A stretch of 64,000 bases of DNA from Adiantum capillus-veneris (GCA_014529385.2 CM043952.1:54454119-54518118), one strand, 5' to 3'. Positions 31,401-42,700 are shown, counted from the first letter of the stretch. Notes: a model not told the origin generated them from the letters alone. Numbers and translations: made by a program.

Positions 31401-31732
31401 GGGGTATGGAACGTGGGCATTGGTTCCTTTGGCAGTTGCTTGAACAATACACCAATGGGAACGACGTTGTTGTTCAATATGGGGGTGACTGCGGTGCATT
31501 GGCCTTGCTTGGTAGCCAGATGGGTTGTATGATGACTGTGTTTGAGAGCAATGAGGATGTCTCCAGTAGACTAAACAATGTTTTGGAGATGCAAGCCCAT
31601 TGACTACAAGAGATTCAGGAGCGAGACAAGAGACTTGAAGATGAGGTAGAGCATTCCCTGAAGGCAACATCTCTTGTGGAGCCGCATCCAAACATTGTGG
31701 AATTGGATCCACCAGTCCATCCTATAGAGTAG
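31401..31732 (+). pseudogene. Methyltransferase AdoMet-binding exon and C-terminus
   Basis: The junction codon splits G|GG across 31318/31401. It reads RGHWFLWQLLEQYTNGNDVV, then QYGGDCGALALLGSQMG, then MTVFESNEDVSSRLN. This fits the C-terminal half of beta-class amino methyltransferases: a LLE-x-x-I helix, a N-x-G-D-x-V strand, the F/Y-x-G-x-G AdoMet loop (here Y-G-G-D-C-G), and an acidic residue at the next strand end. A TGA near 31602 separates it from a coiled QEIQERDKRLEDEVE tail ending at TAG 31730-31732. Confidence 0.6.
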
Positions 31733-32859
31733 ACTAACAGCAAGATACCTCACATTTTGTAGACAATGTTGTTTGTGGTCTACCATTGTATACGCATGCT
31801 TTGAACATTCTGTGAATAAATAAATGTGTACTTGTAAAGATGGCTTTTGCTTGTTGTTGTAAACCAGATCATGTACAGTGAAAGAGGATGTACAAACTTG
31901 TCTGTTTTTTGTTTCTTGGATACTACTTGTATTTTTGGCTATTCTGTAAGAACAGTTAATCACTATGGTTGTCCTAAGTAGGTGCTATGTAGAGCAGAGA
32001 AAGATCTTTTTGTCTTTATGATTTAATCGCCTAAAACGAGCATAGAGAAAGCTTTTTCAATAAAATAATCCTTTCCCCTAGTCCAAGTCGAGTGGCTCTT
32101 TCTCACACTCTATAGATCAACTTGCAACTAATCTTCATACATATGCTTAGTCAAGCAAGTTAAATACACAAGTCAAATCAGACGTACAAAATTGTCTCCA
32201 ATTAAGCTCTACAGGGAAAATTGCACTTTTCTCCAAAAGAGGTTGATGACCAACTTTTTGTAAAATCTGATTGTGGTTGTGCATTCACACACTCTAGTAC
32301 ATGCAATCCATGCCCTGAGTCACAAATTTGCAAAGATGCACTATTTTCTTTGGACTTTCACCAATTTGGAATCCAGACACAATAAAGGTCTTTTCAGTAT
32401 TATGCAGATCCAAAATGATGAGAGTACTTGTCAAAACCTATCTACTTACTCTATTCCTATGACAAAAGCAACCAACTTAAAAACAAGCTTAAAGTTCTCT
32501 AACAAACAACTCCCTACATGAGAGTGCATTCTTTTAAGGAGCTTTTATTTTCATGCTTTTTAAACATTGTGCAATTTTTTTGAGCTTTTTAGAGTCGTTT
32601 TCTAGAGCAAATATACATGTTCTAAACAATGTCCAAAACCACCTGGTAAGTTATACACAAAAAAACAAACGGATTATCAGCACAATAACGTCACAAACCA
32701 TAAATACATACATATACACATATATATAAATTGATGCATCATTAAACATAAAAAGCACTGCCAACATTGTGTGATCAAAAACTTGACAGCATACTAGTTC
32801 ACTAAATAGAGGGAGGGACAAAATGGGATTGCCTATTTTTAATGTAGAAAGTTCAGGGT
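31733..32859. other. No gene seen; probable 3' flank
   Basis: AT-rich, with AATAAATAAATG near 31817, a possible polyadenylation signal for the upstream gene. No other feature. Confidence 0.35.
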
Positions 32860-33430
32860 TCATAGCACGGGGATTGCAATGCGGGGTTGACTAAGTATGA
32901 AGGCAACATGCATCGCGGTCATTGTAGGTTGATGTATTACCATGTGCTCCTTAGGTTGCAGGCCCAAGACATTCACATACACATAATACATGTTCTTACA
33001 AGCAATGAATGACTTTTGTTGTTTCACCCTTTTCTTGAAATCTAGACATGTACAACTTGGATCGCCTTTGATATGAACATCATAGCAGATTTTAGTGAGT
33101 ATACAAAACACAACATGTTTCTTTTGAATCATAGAGACTTACTCTAAGAAGGTTCCAACCATCATTGCAGCTGCCTCAATCCTTTTTTGTGCTTCTTTTG
33201 AAATACCATGCCTCCTCGTCGCCTACTACTTGAACCTCCTTCTCCACATAGCGAGGAAACCCTATTTTTCTTGCAGTTTGGTGTGCTAATACCAACCTCT
33301 TGAAAACTTGCCATTGTAAGACTAGCAAGCTCTTCTCTTGAGACTTTTGTCCCCCTTGCAATGGGCTAGATCATAGGGGCTATCAGTACCTCCTTCACCT
33401 ACTTTTTAACTGCCTTTGTGTGGTCCATAT
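32860..33430 (-). pseudogene. SWIM zinc-finger protein remnant
   Basis: Read on the minus strand, 32860-33110 gives ICYDVHIKGDPSCTCLDF followed by QKSFIACKNMYYVYVN. The spacing C-x-C...C-x-H is the SWIM finger found in MULE/FAR1-type transposases and related plant proteins, but the final His is Asn here. An upstream exon (33150-33430) ends RIEAAAMMVGTFLE at a GT and is separated from the SWIM exon by only about 22 bp, so the exact structure is uncertain. It is probably a fragment of a transposase-like gene. A link with the methyltransferase locus is possible but unproven. Confidence 0.5.
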
Positions 33431-34680
33431 CATGATTGCACAACCATAGCTATTGCTCTATGGTTTTGCCTTTGTAGCATCTTTCGGACCAAAAGCATGG
33501 TACGACCAAACCTATACCATGACTATTAGGAGTGTTACCACAAATTTTCCTACCCACAACACCAAAACACTTCCTATTACAATGAATGGGCATTCTACGC
33601 AAGGCCCATTGTTCACGTGGAACATCAACTTCCTCTACATAGAATTATTGCTCTATGTTACATGTCAATTGTTCATTTTCGGGCATGTAGTCTTCTTCAA
33701 ACTCTTCTTCTTCACTATTTCTTGACTCCATGGTTTCAAATTTGATATGTCGTGGACAACCACAAACTTTGTGTTGTTTTGACGATGAGAACTAATAGCT
33801 TTGCTTGTCTTTGTCTTCTTTCGTTGCATGGTTTCTTTGTCACCATGCAGTGTGGGCTCTTAATACATTGGGGTACCAGCAATGTGCCACGTGAGCAACA
33901 CAGAGCTTCGAGCACTCATGAGAGCTATGGAGCAACACAGAGCTATGGAGCCGTGGACAATATGGAGGTACAAAAAGAATGTGAAAGTTAGTTCACATAA
34001 TAAAATAAGTGGGAAGATCTCACATATTAAATGAGTGATTGTGTGAGAGGACTAAACGTAATGGGCATTAATTGTGTAGCGTCAACACATAGAGAATGAT
34101 TCACAAAATTTATTGCTCTTTTTTATTTGATAATTTCATGTGTCGTACACTTTTTATTAAAATATAGTTCTCTAAGAGCGCACACATGCACACACAATTA
34201 TATTAATGTATACCAAAAATAAATAACTCTCATAAATAAATAAATAAATATTTATTTATTTATTTAAATAAACATACACAAGTATATTTGAATTGAGTAT
34301 AGCTATATATTTATTTATTTTTTATTTTTTTAAAGCACAACTTTATTAGAGAATATACTCTCTCTATATATATGTATAGTTGTAAATGATAGATATTTAT
34401 CTTTTTATTTACTACTATATTAGTATTTAGATTTATGTAACAAAAAATTCTATACTAGGATCAGCTACAGTATTGTATTTAACTTTATTTGTAATGAATA
34501 TGTATAGTGTTTTCTTTTTTAATATACTTTAGTTCAAAAAGAAAAACCGACTTTATGATTTTTAATCGACTTTAAACCTTTAAGTTTTTCTTAATGTTCT
34601 TTACCTTTAAATTTTCACTAAAACTTGGGATTTTTCTGATGCTCTTAGATTCGGTGAACAAAATTTTGGGATTAGATTTT
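33431..34680. other. No gene seen; AT-rich
   Basis: Contains a (TAAA)n/(TTTA)n palindrome at about 34230-34266. Otherwise featureless. Confidence 0.4.
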
Positions 34681-34683
34681 AGG

Positions 34684-35108
34684 GAAAATTACCAAAATAC
34701 CTCTCAAATTTCCAAAATTTCCAAAATGGCCCTAATATTTTGTAATAATTTCCCAATATGCCTTCAAATATTTTAAAATTCCCAAAATATCTCCAAAGAT
34801 TAACAAAATTATAGCTTCTAGTAAGAAGACTGATTGTTTATCAATACAAGATGCTAGAACTAGAATTTAAGATGGTTATGTTGACCTTGGAAATGAATTG
34901 TTTAATTATTTTTAGACAATTGCCTTTTTTGGGACGTGGTTTGTGACAAATTACATGCTAAGCAATACAACATAAATCTCACTTGTCAAAAAGACAACAA
35001 GTGTAGAAAATCTTGAATAATCCAACCAAAAAAGATACAAGGGTATTTTGTATAAGGGTATTTTGGGAATTTTTGAAACAAATTAGATTAGAGGGGTATT
35101 TTGGTGAA
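34684..35108. mobile_element. Candidate non-autonomous inverted-repeat element (MITE-like)
   Basis: The left end (TTACCAAAATACCTCTCAAA followed by several CCAAAAT blocks) is an imperfect complement of the right end (35040-35108, ending GGGGTATTTTGGTGAAC). Arms are about 60 bp, the interior about 300 bp without coding. Target duplications were not resolved. Confidence 0.4.
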
Positions 35109-35163
35109 CTTCTTTGTCTGTCGCATGGCCATGGTTTTCAACATTGGTCTCATTGCCCTCCCT

Positions 35164-35285
35164 GCCTCCTCCCACGGATGAGCCACAGCTCGTCCGCGCG
35201 CGCGGACGAGTTGCGAGCTCATCCGTGGGAGGAGGAGGGCGCACGGACGAGCTGCGAGCTCATCCGTGGGAGAGGAGGAGGGAGG
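35164..35285. repeat. GC-rich palindrome with partial duplication
   Basis: CCTCCTCCCACGGATGAGC pairs exactly with its complement ending near 35236, around a CGTCCGCGCGCGCGGACG core that is itself a perfect palindrome. The right half (GGACGAGxTGCGAGCTCATC) is repeated once more at about 35251-35275. The surrounding 30 kb is AT-rich, so this GC island stands out. Confidence 0.75.
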
Positions 35286-35289
35286 GAAT

Positions 35290-36140
35290 GTTCATTCAAC
35301 GCTACGTTCAAAACTCTGATTACAGCTGTGATTTGCATCTTTCTGCAGCTTGCCTTCAATGTTCATTTCAATTCTTGTTGTCTTCAATGTTCACTTCGCC
35401 ATCAAGGTAAAATTCCCCTTCAATGCTCTAAATGTACATTATCTGTCTCTGCTACGTTTTTCTGCAATGAAATGTGATGCCTTGTTTTTAAGTGGATGAA
35501 TTCAAACTCATATTCAAGAATAGATGGAATTTAAGTTCATGCAAATTTTACTTTTATTGAAATCATTTGATTTGAAGTTCTTTGCCTTGCTCAACTCCAA
35601 AACTACATGCCAAACTTGACCTTCATTTTTTACCTGCAGCAGCAAATGAGGGCCCATCACCAATCATTTGATGCCACTTTCACATGAAAAATTTCCTCAT
35701 AGCTCTCCAATCTGGCAGGAAAGAAAAATGCTCCTATACAGCATAAGCCTCAATGTGTCTGCCTTGTTTTCTTGATCTAATGTGGATGGTTTGCATATGG
35801 TTTTATGTAGCAGACAATGTCCCCACTCAAACAGCCAGTCAAGGTTTGAAGTATTCCGAGCCAGTAGATTTCCATACTTTGAGAGTTCCTGCACTATTTT
35901 ATCAGGATCATCTCCTTGTCCCATCCTCTAGACCTATCATGATGCAATGAAATGTGATGCATGGCTCTGCAAAATTGTCTGATTCAATGATCTGCTCATG
36001 TGGAGATGCTGCTGCAAGGCTCCATGTTTTTGGTTTTTTATCCTCAAAATATTTTTTTGCTTTCAATAAATCTTTAAGTTTTGAATATTTTCATTGCTTT
36101 TATTTTAGTTATTGTATCACAATTATATAAAACATTGGAC
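35290..36140. other. No supported gene
   Basis: TGTTCA-CTTCAATTC-type sequence with short frames. No domain or repeat recognised. Confidence 0.35.
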
Positions 36141-36146
36141 TTGTTA

Positions 36147-36377
36147 AGCTCTCCAATCATCCGCTTGCAAGCGGATGATTAGAGAGCTCAAACATGTACT
36201 ACAATTTAAGTACTTATAGGAAATTGTGCCTTGAAATTGTGATTTGAAGTAAACTATTATCTTGAGAAAGAGGTTAGTTTTGGTGGTTATTTTAAACTAT
36301 TTTATTAAAATAACACAAAGCATAGGAGTTGTTGAGCTCTCTGATCATTCGCTTGCAAGCGGATCATTAGAGAGCTC
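36147..36377. repeat. Two tandem copies of a 42-44 bp palindrome
   Basis: Palindrome 1 (36147-36188) and palindrome 2 (36334-36377) share the core CGCTTGCAAGCGGAT and AGAGAGCTC arms. Each is followed by similar sequence (ACATxTACTA, TAAGTACTTAT), so a unit of about 187 bp has been tandemly duplicated. Confidence 0.75.
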
Positions 36378-36699
36378 AAACATCTACTATACACTAAGTA
36401 CTTATGAAAAATGTTGGCTTGAAGTAGTGATTTCAAAAATAGAAATGTTTTGTGAAGGTCTTCATAATGAAGATGGATAGGATTTTTTTAAATTTTGTGC
36501 AAAAAATTAGACTCTTTCCATTTTTTTGATTTTTAATACTTTGGAAAGAATACAAAAAGAAAGATCCATGTCTCCCAACATAATAGCCATCAAGTGAACA
36601 TGAAGTTGCGGTCATGATGTATTTCTTAAAGGATGATAAAACAAGAAGCATCATCATGATCATGTGTGTGTCCTTTAGACACTACCCCCAAAAAGAAAA

Positions 36700-38850
36700 A
36701 ACCCATATATTACAAAAAATGAGTTTTCATTGATAATGAAGCTGAAGTGGATGAAGATTCTAATCATATAGAAGATGAAGGTATCTATAACCCATTGCCA
36801 TGGTTTACAACATTTACTACTCTTACTTTCATTCATTTTACGACTTTGGTTTTTGTGGTTTGTTTTTGTAGAGGCTAATTTGGATTAAAAAGGTCTTGAT
36901 GAAAATGAAGAGGTTAGTAATGACAGTGATCAGGGGAAAGAGGATGATCATTAGGAAAAGAAACATTCAAGATAATTGGGCAAGCAAGTTTCTCTTATCT
37001 TGATGAATGATGCGTTGAGCCAGTTTTATGGTAAGAAAAGGACTACGTCTCCTCCTATTCCTCTATGTAGATTGGTGGCTCATAAAGCGGTTAGATTTAC
37101 CACCGATGATGCACAATGGCTGATACCTTTTTTTGACTCATGTGCTTATCTTGAAACAATGGATCATTTTCTTGTTTCCAGGGAGAGTGCTAGAGGAGAG
37201 ATAATGTCAGTGACAACTGGCAACCTTGATGAGTGAGGACCTGTATGATGTCAAAAGAATGATGAGTTTGAGAGAGCTTTGGGAAAAGAGTGGCATGACC
37301 TAAGGGAGCATGACTACACCCTCTTCTATGGAGCATCAAGAAAGCGAAGGAAGTGCACACATTGAAGCTAGTAAGGATGCCACAAAAGCTGCCCAAGGTA
37401 CACAGTCCAATGTGGGGACTACTCAAACAACCACTGAAGCTACTTCATCCCCTTTTGTTGGCATTCAGGACAAGAAAGGTAAAGGGATTATGGAACCTCC
37501 TAGCACCTCTCAAGTGATCCAAAGTGGATGAATGCAATTGAGATCTCTTTAGCGCCTACTACCTCCTTCGTTGCAGAGTCCTCTCTAAGTCAAGAGAGTT
37601 GGGAGAGAGGACCTATGACTCGTTCTATTGGTTAGTTGTCTCAAATGAATTTGAATTTGAAGTTTCTTGCATGTAAAGATTATTAGAAAGTTGCCCCTGT
37701 AAACAATGGTTGCAGATTCCAATAATTAGGTAAATGCAATGTCCATGAAATATTAAATTTAGTATGTTTTTTGATATATGATTATGATTTTTTTTTAAAA
37801 TAGCATCAACAAGTTTTTTTCCACTCAAAAGATGCATCTTATAGCAAAGATGGAGTGCCATGCCTAGAGGTAGCTTGATTGATATATGCAAATTTTCCTA
37901 CGGATTTATTGGTGGACGCCCTTGGTCCTATCCCTTGCTGTAAGTAAAATTTTGTTATATTAAAGGATAAAAAGAAAGTAACTTGTCCTATTGACATTTT
38001 AATTTTTTAGAGTGCATGACTATTCACAAGTGGAATATATTCTCATCGTGTTTGATAAAGGGTTGCATGGATATTATTTGCAAGTATTTGGCCTCACCAT
38101 GTGCTTAGCTAAGCACATAGGAGAGTTCCTTGTAGATGCATCAAAAGTGGGGCTTGTGCTTCATTGTACTTGGACGCTTATGTGTGACCCCAAGGCATAT
38201 CATTATCCCATCACTGATGTTTTAGAGAATCTTGTTTTCATTTATTCTATGGAAAGCTTCTTAATTTGGTAATATTATATTTACAATTTGTGTATTCAAA
38301 TAGGTGCTTGATCTTACAATGTGTCTTTGGTATTGTGTCAATCAAGCTATACCGAGCTACGACAGAGAGAGTGGGGAGAAGATTTTGGAGAGGTTGTTTC
38401 TAGCATACCGTAGCTATGTATTAGATGATTGTGTTTTCTCCACATAAGTTGATGGTGAAATTGTTAGAGGTGGTGCAAAGAGAAGTAGTGTATTTTTCGG
38501 TAAATCACTTATCTTGTATGATGTTGATTTGAATGGTCCTTGTACTATTTAAGTTTGACACATTGTTTTCATTACTTGCAAGAGCAATGGTGTTTATTTC
38601 TACGTTGGTGACATGGTCAGGTGGTTGCTTGCAACATTCACATAGCATTGCAGCTATGTCTTGGATGTGTTTTCAAGGTGTGGTGGTTTGGGGAAGGTGA
38701 GTACAAAATACCTAAGACATTGCATGTGTTTAGAGCTACATGATGTACTCTATAAGCAGTGTCTTTCTCCCATAGTGTGTGGACCTGTGCCGAGCTAAGA
38801 GGGAAGAGATTGTTGTGAGAAGATCCATACATTATATTTTGTTACTACTA
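36700..38850 (+). pseudogene. Second decayed multi-exon gene, possibly related to the ParB-methyltransferase family
   Basis: Gene-like exons bounded by GT/AG: an acidic exon at about 36720-36780; 36884-37310 (SLILMNDALSQFYGKKR, LCRLVAHKAVRFTTDDA, CAYLETMDHFLVSRE, then after two stops LGKEWHDLREHDYTLFYG); 38011-38272 (VHDYSQVEYILIVFDKGL, LVLHCTWTLMCD); and 38304-38499 (CLWYCVNQAIPSYDRESG, LERLFLAYRSYVLDD). The W-x-D-L...L-x-x-G-x-S-R pattern can be laid against W-G-D-L...W-D-G-N-H-R of the ParB-like domain at 26700, and HDYSQVEYILIVFD against HPRVRVELVVVDY. This is suggestive only. No methyltransferase motif is seen. Product unknown. Confidence 0.3.
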
Positions 38851-39049
38851 TGATCTAGAGATTATGTACTTTGTTACATTTTTGGGTGGTAACAATGAGT
38901 GACTACGTGATTGATGTCACTATGTTTCATGCCTCTATGTTGATTTGAGAAAGATTTAAGACCACCTTGTGAGACTATCTGTCATACTTTCAATTCCTTT
39001 TGAAAGAGCATACTTTGTCTCTAGGTGGTAGCTAACAAAGGTTTTATTT

Positions 39050-39640
39050 GAAGGGTTTTTTGTTAGTATTTTCATTATTTTAAACATCCTTAATCTCTTG
39101 CAGAGGCCTTTGTGATAAAGGTAGAGAGGTACTTTTTATTTTTTTAAAGCTAAAATGAAGGAAACTCTTGTAATTTTTTTGTTTATTTGTACTTGGAATT
39201 TAGTTTTGGATTCATATTGTATTGTGTGGTCGTGCATGCCCAGGTGTGACGGGTGTGCCAAGATGATGGCAGTTTGTTGTTCACTTCTGGCCTATAGGTT
39301 GTGTGCAAGTTTTGTCTTTGACAAACTCATTGAGGACATGTTTCATTGCAAAGGAACGGAAAAATAGTACAAACTTATTTGAAGGGTTTTTTGTTAGTCT
39401 TTTCATTTTTTGAACGTCCTTAATCTTTTGCAAAGTCCTGGTGGAGAGGTACTTTTTGAAATTTTAAAGCTAAAATGAAGGAAACTCTATCAAACTTTTT
39501 TGGTTATTTGTACTCAAAATTTTATTTTTAAATTCATATTTTTTTACTTTTAGCCTATAGCTATGTGTAAATTTTGTCTTGGACAAGCTCATTTAGGCCA
39601 TGTTGCATTGCAAAAAAACGAAAAAAAGTACGAATTGCAA
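39050..39640 (+). repeat. About 320-bp tandem duplication
   Basis: 39050-39370 and 39378-39640 share TTGAAGGGTTTTTTGTTAGT, AAGCTAAAATGAAGGAAACT and GACAAxCTCATT blocks in the same order. The second unit has a deletion of the ATTGTGTGGTCGTGCATGCC region. No coding function recognised. Confidence 0.75.
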
Positions 39641-40974
39641 AAGCACGAAACACGAAGCTCGCAAAAAATAAATCCCTCCTACATGAACTCTGATTTTTTT
39701 TTTTCGCTTTCTTGCATTTCTTGGCTTAGTGCAAATTTAGTGGTTCTACAACCAACAAAACTTTTCACCAAGCTTTCCTACCTACTCACAATATTCTACT
39801 CTATCTCCTTATCACTTTTGCGACGAGAATCTACGTCATGAATACAACAAGATTAAGGATACCTTGATCTCTGCTCCTATTCTATCTTATCCCACTAATT
39901 ACTCTATCATAGGCAGCTATGTTGGGTTTGTATGTGTTCACACTAATTTAGGTACTTGCTCCCCAGCAACAGTGCCAATGTGTGAGGACCAACCAATCAA
40001 CACCTATCACATCTCAAAAAGAGACAAAACCAAGACTAAAATTTCAATCCTGAGAAGTAAGTGACTCGACTAGGGCATGGAGGCACACTAAGAGTTTGTC
40101 AATCTCTTGTCTAAACACAATACATTCCACTTTGATGTTCAATGAGAGTTCTATCTATGGAAAACCTGGATTCTTTTCTCTAATCCCTTCATATATTCAC
40201 ATGAAAATCCACTAGCATATCAACTCCAAACTAAATAGGCAACATCCTTACAATATATGGAACATGTCTAGGTCATTAGACTTACAATTTGAGCATGGGA
40301 AAAAAATGTGATTTTCTCCAGTAGTCTAGTTGCAAGTCATCAAATCAAGCATTCAGCATGCCTAATAGATTCTCCTAAGTGTTGGCAACCTCATATAATC
40401 AATAGAATCTCAATACAACACTCAGGTGGTGAGATAAGTTACCTAGGAAGTTGAGAAAGTCAATGCTCAAATCTCACAAACTGCTTGCACGCGTAGAGCT
40501 CGATGAGACTAACACAGTGATGCCCTCAAAGTTCCCATATGACAATCATGTCGCGTAGTACAAAGAGATAAGCTCACATTAGAAGATATAAGCACACAAC
40601 ATACATAAGAAACCCTTATCTACCTATTTTATTCAAAATGATGATCCCCTTCAAAACTTTACAAAGTTGCCTTTTATACCCTAACTCCGGGTTTTATGTA
40701 CAAAGGCTGAATTTGTCGTGATATTAGCAGAATTACAACTCGGCCTTATAACCTTGACTCTTCAAAATTATAAGATGATCATGAGGTAAGGGTTTTGGGA
40801 AAAAATATTTCAAGCAATTTCCATTACAAAGATGAAAATTCTCCTTGGCACCTTCCTTACATAGTTGGTCTTCAAAGTTGTTGGAATATTCCAACACCAA
40901 CCTCCTAGAGAAGGCCTTTACTGAGGAGGAATGCTTATACACACTGAAGGCGTTAGGCAAAGAAAATCTCCAAG
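39641..40974. other. No supported gene
   Basis: AT-rich sequence. A short minus frame at 40733-40960 shows no domain. Confidence 0.35.
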
Positions 40975-42700
40975 ATGGGATAGTTTGACTATGGAGCTCT
41001 TCATAGAATTTTAGGAGAATTTAAAGTCCCCGATCATGCAAATGGCCAACCAGGCTCTGGTCTATGAAGCCCTTGACTCAGCATTAATAGGAGCATCATT
41101 AAACCCGTCCCAAAGCAAATGGGTTACTTCTAGTTGAAACACCAAAATTCCATAACCATGATGTCAGTGGCTTACAAAATTATAGCCAAGTCAATTGTCC
41201 TAAGAGCCTCTCCCATTCTGGATAAGGCTATCACTCCTCAACAACACGATTTCATCAAAGGAAGGTCACATCATGGTAGTAATGGTCAGAATAGAATATG
41301 CATCATTCACCAGGAAAGAGTGTATCTTTATCTAGCTCGATCTTGACAAAGCCTTTGACAGAACTACATGATCGTTCATTGAGGGTGTCATGAAAGCTTT
41401 GGGCTTGGGGCCACAAATGTGTCGGTTAGCTATCACCCTCAATGCTGGAAGCCAATCTGCGCTCTCATTTAATAACAAAATTGTGGGCACATTTGAAGTC
41501 AAAAGATCAAGCAAGCAAGGATGCCTGCTTGCCCCGCTGCTCTTTGCAATCGGCTCACATCCTCTAGCTATAATGCTTGAAGATAGTGTTGCGAGAGGGG
41601 AGATTCAAGGCCTACCCTTGCCTAACAATGATCGACTAATAGCGAAGATCTTTGCAGATGACTCCCTTCTCTTCTTCAAGGCCTACCCCCAGCTAGTTAG
41701 AAAGTGGAGACCTTGCAAATTTTCACCTTAGCCTCTAGGTTGAAATACAATATTGAAAAATCAAGATTGATCTCCTGGTCATAAAATGACTCTTTTGATC
41801 CATCTGTGTGGGCTAGAGAGATAGTTTCAAAAGGTAAGATTTTTTGACACGTTGGTGCTCCATTGGGGTCAAGGTAATGCACAAGAAAATATTCCAATGG
41901 ATCTTGGACAAGGTAAGGAGCAAGATGCAAAGATGGGAGTATGTGTTGCTCCCCTTCCTAAGCAAGGTGAAAGTGATCAATTCGTTTATGCTCCTATACA
42001 TAGCCTTCACTAGCCCAATTCTCAAGCTAGCTAAGTGCAATTGGAAAGAGTTCCTAAAGCCAGTGAAAATATTCCTATGGAGAAATAACACCAAAGATGT
42101 GGCATCTTGGTAGCGGGCTTGATGGAATTCTATCACAAGACTTGTGGAGCAAGGAGGCATAGGGATTATCAACCCTGCTATCCATGCAGAGGCCCAGTGT
42201 TCCAAATTTTTTATGGCATTCTCTGAGAAAGACCAAGCATGGGCTATTATGACAAGGTCCATGATTAAGAAGGCAAAGTTATTCGCTCAGTGTCTCCATT
42301 GGAGTGGCCTTGAGATGCACGACAAGTTGCTCTCCCCTAGGTGGTCTTTGGGGCAAGCAATGGCCAAAATCAAGCTAGGTAACAATTGCGAAGAACATCT
42401 AGTGCCCAAAATTGCCACTTAAGATGAATGCATTTCTATGGAAGGTCCTTTGGGGAGCCTTACCTACTAGGGTTAAGGTTCTAGCCAAAGGCATTGCCCT
42501 AGATAGATTCTCGCAATGTAGAACAGCCAGTGGGGACCTCCCTCAAGAAGTGCCCATTAATCTACAGCTTAGCAGGGAAGATTTGTAAATGGGATCAAAA
42601 GACATAGAAGTTCTTCAAAAAACAATCTCTATCTGGGTGGAAAGGTGTTCAACAGTCAAGCACAACTTATTGGCATAAAAATTATTAGATTCTGCTAATT
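40975..42700 (+). pseudogene. Plant L1-type LINE reverse transcriptase remnant
   Basis: The RT begins with DSLTMELFIEF and MANQALVYEAL and continues at 41134 with MMSVAYKIIAKSIVLRAS and DKAITPQQHDFIKGRS. Then come LDLDKAFDR-type codons (about 41340), ALSFNNKIVGTFEVKRS, KQGCLLAPLLFAI and KIFADDSLLFF, where FADD is the catalytic motif at about 41650. After many stops, 42140-42260 holds EQGGIGIINPAIHAEA, and 42430-42550 has FLWKVLWGALPTRVKVLA, the zf-RVT region. Endonuclease and ORF1 are missing. It is a different, older LINE lineage from the pair at 160-10682. Confidence 0.7.

Larger units (their letters stand above)
25737..31732 (+). pseudogene. Broken multi-exon gene: ParB-like domain plus beta-class amino DNA methyltransferase
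   Basis: I reconstruct exons at 25737-25997, 26120-26455, 26529-26874, 26960-27065, 27151 to about 27500, 29083-29247, 29323-29540, 29546-29840, one near 30110-30285, 30752-31318 and 31401-31732. Introns start GT and end AG. The joins 25997/26120, 26455/26529, 26874/26960, 27065/27151 and 31318/31401 keep phase. Order: a small N-terminal domain, a basic/acidic linker, a ParB-like domain with N-H-R-L-A-A-W, a middle of unknown fold, a methyltransferase with catalytic segment then AdoMet site (beta-class order), and a charged coiled tail. About a dozen in-frame stops, at least three frameshifts and a roughly 1.6-kb insertion (27510-29080) show it is dead here. Bacteria and phages carry ParB-like plus methylase proteins. 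A plant copy with introns is unusual. It could be an ancient transfer, a domesticated gene or cargo of a transposon. Assignment by motif only. Confidence 0.55.

Noticed and set aside
35013-35477. 154-codon frame over the GC palindrome
   Set aside because: Openness comes from the duplicated palindrome. No domain.
42144-42422. Independent host gene in the 42-kb frame
   Set aside because: GGIGIINPAIHAEA and the following zf-RVT-like segment place it in the C-terminal part of the L1 remnant.
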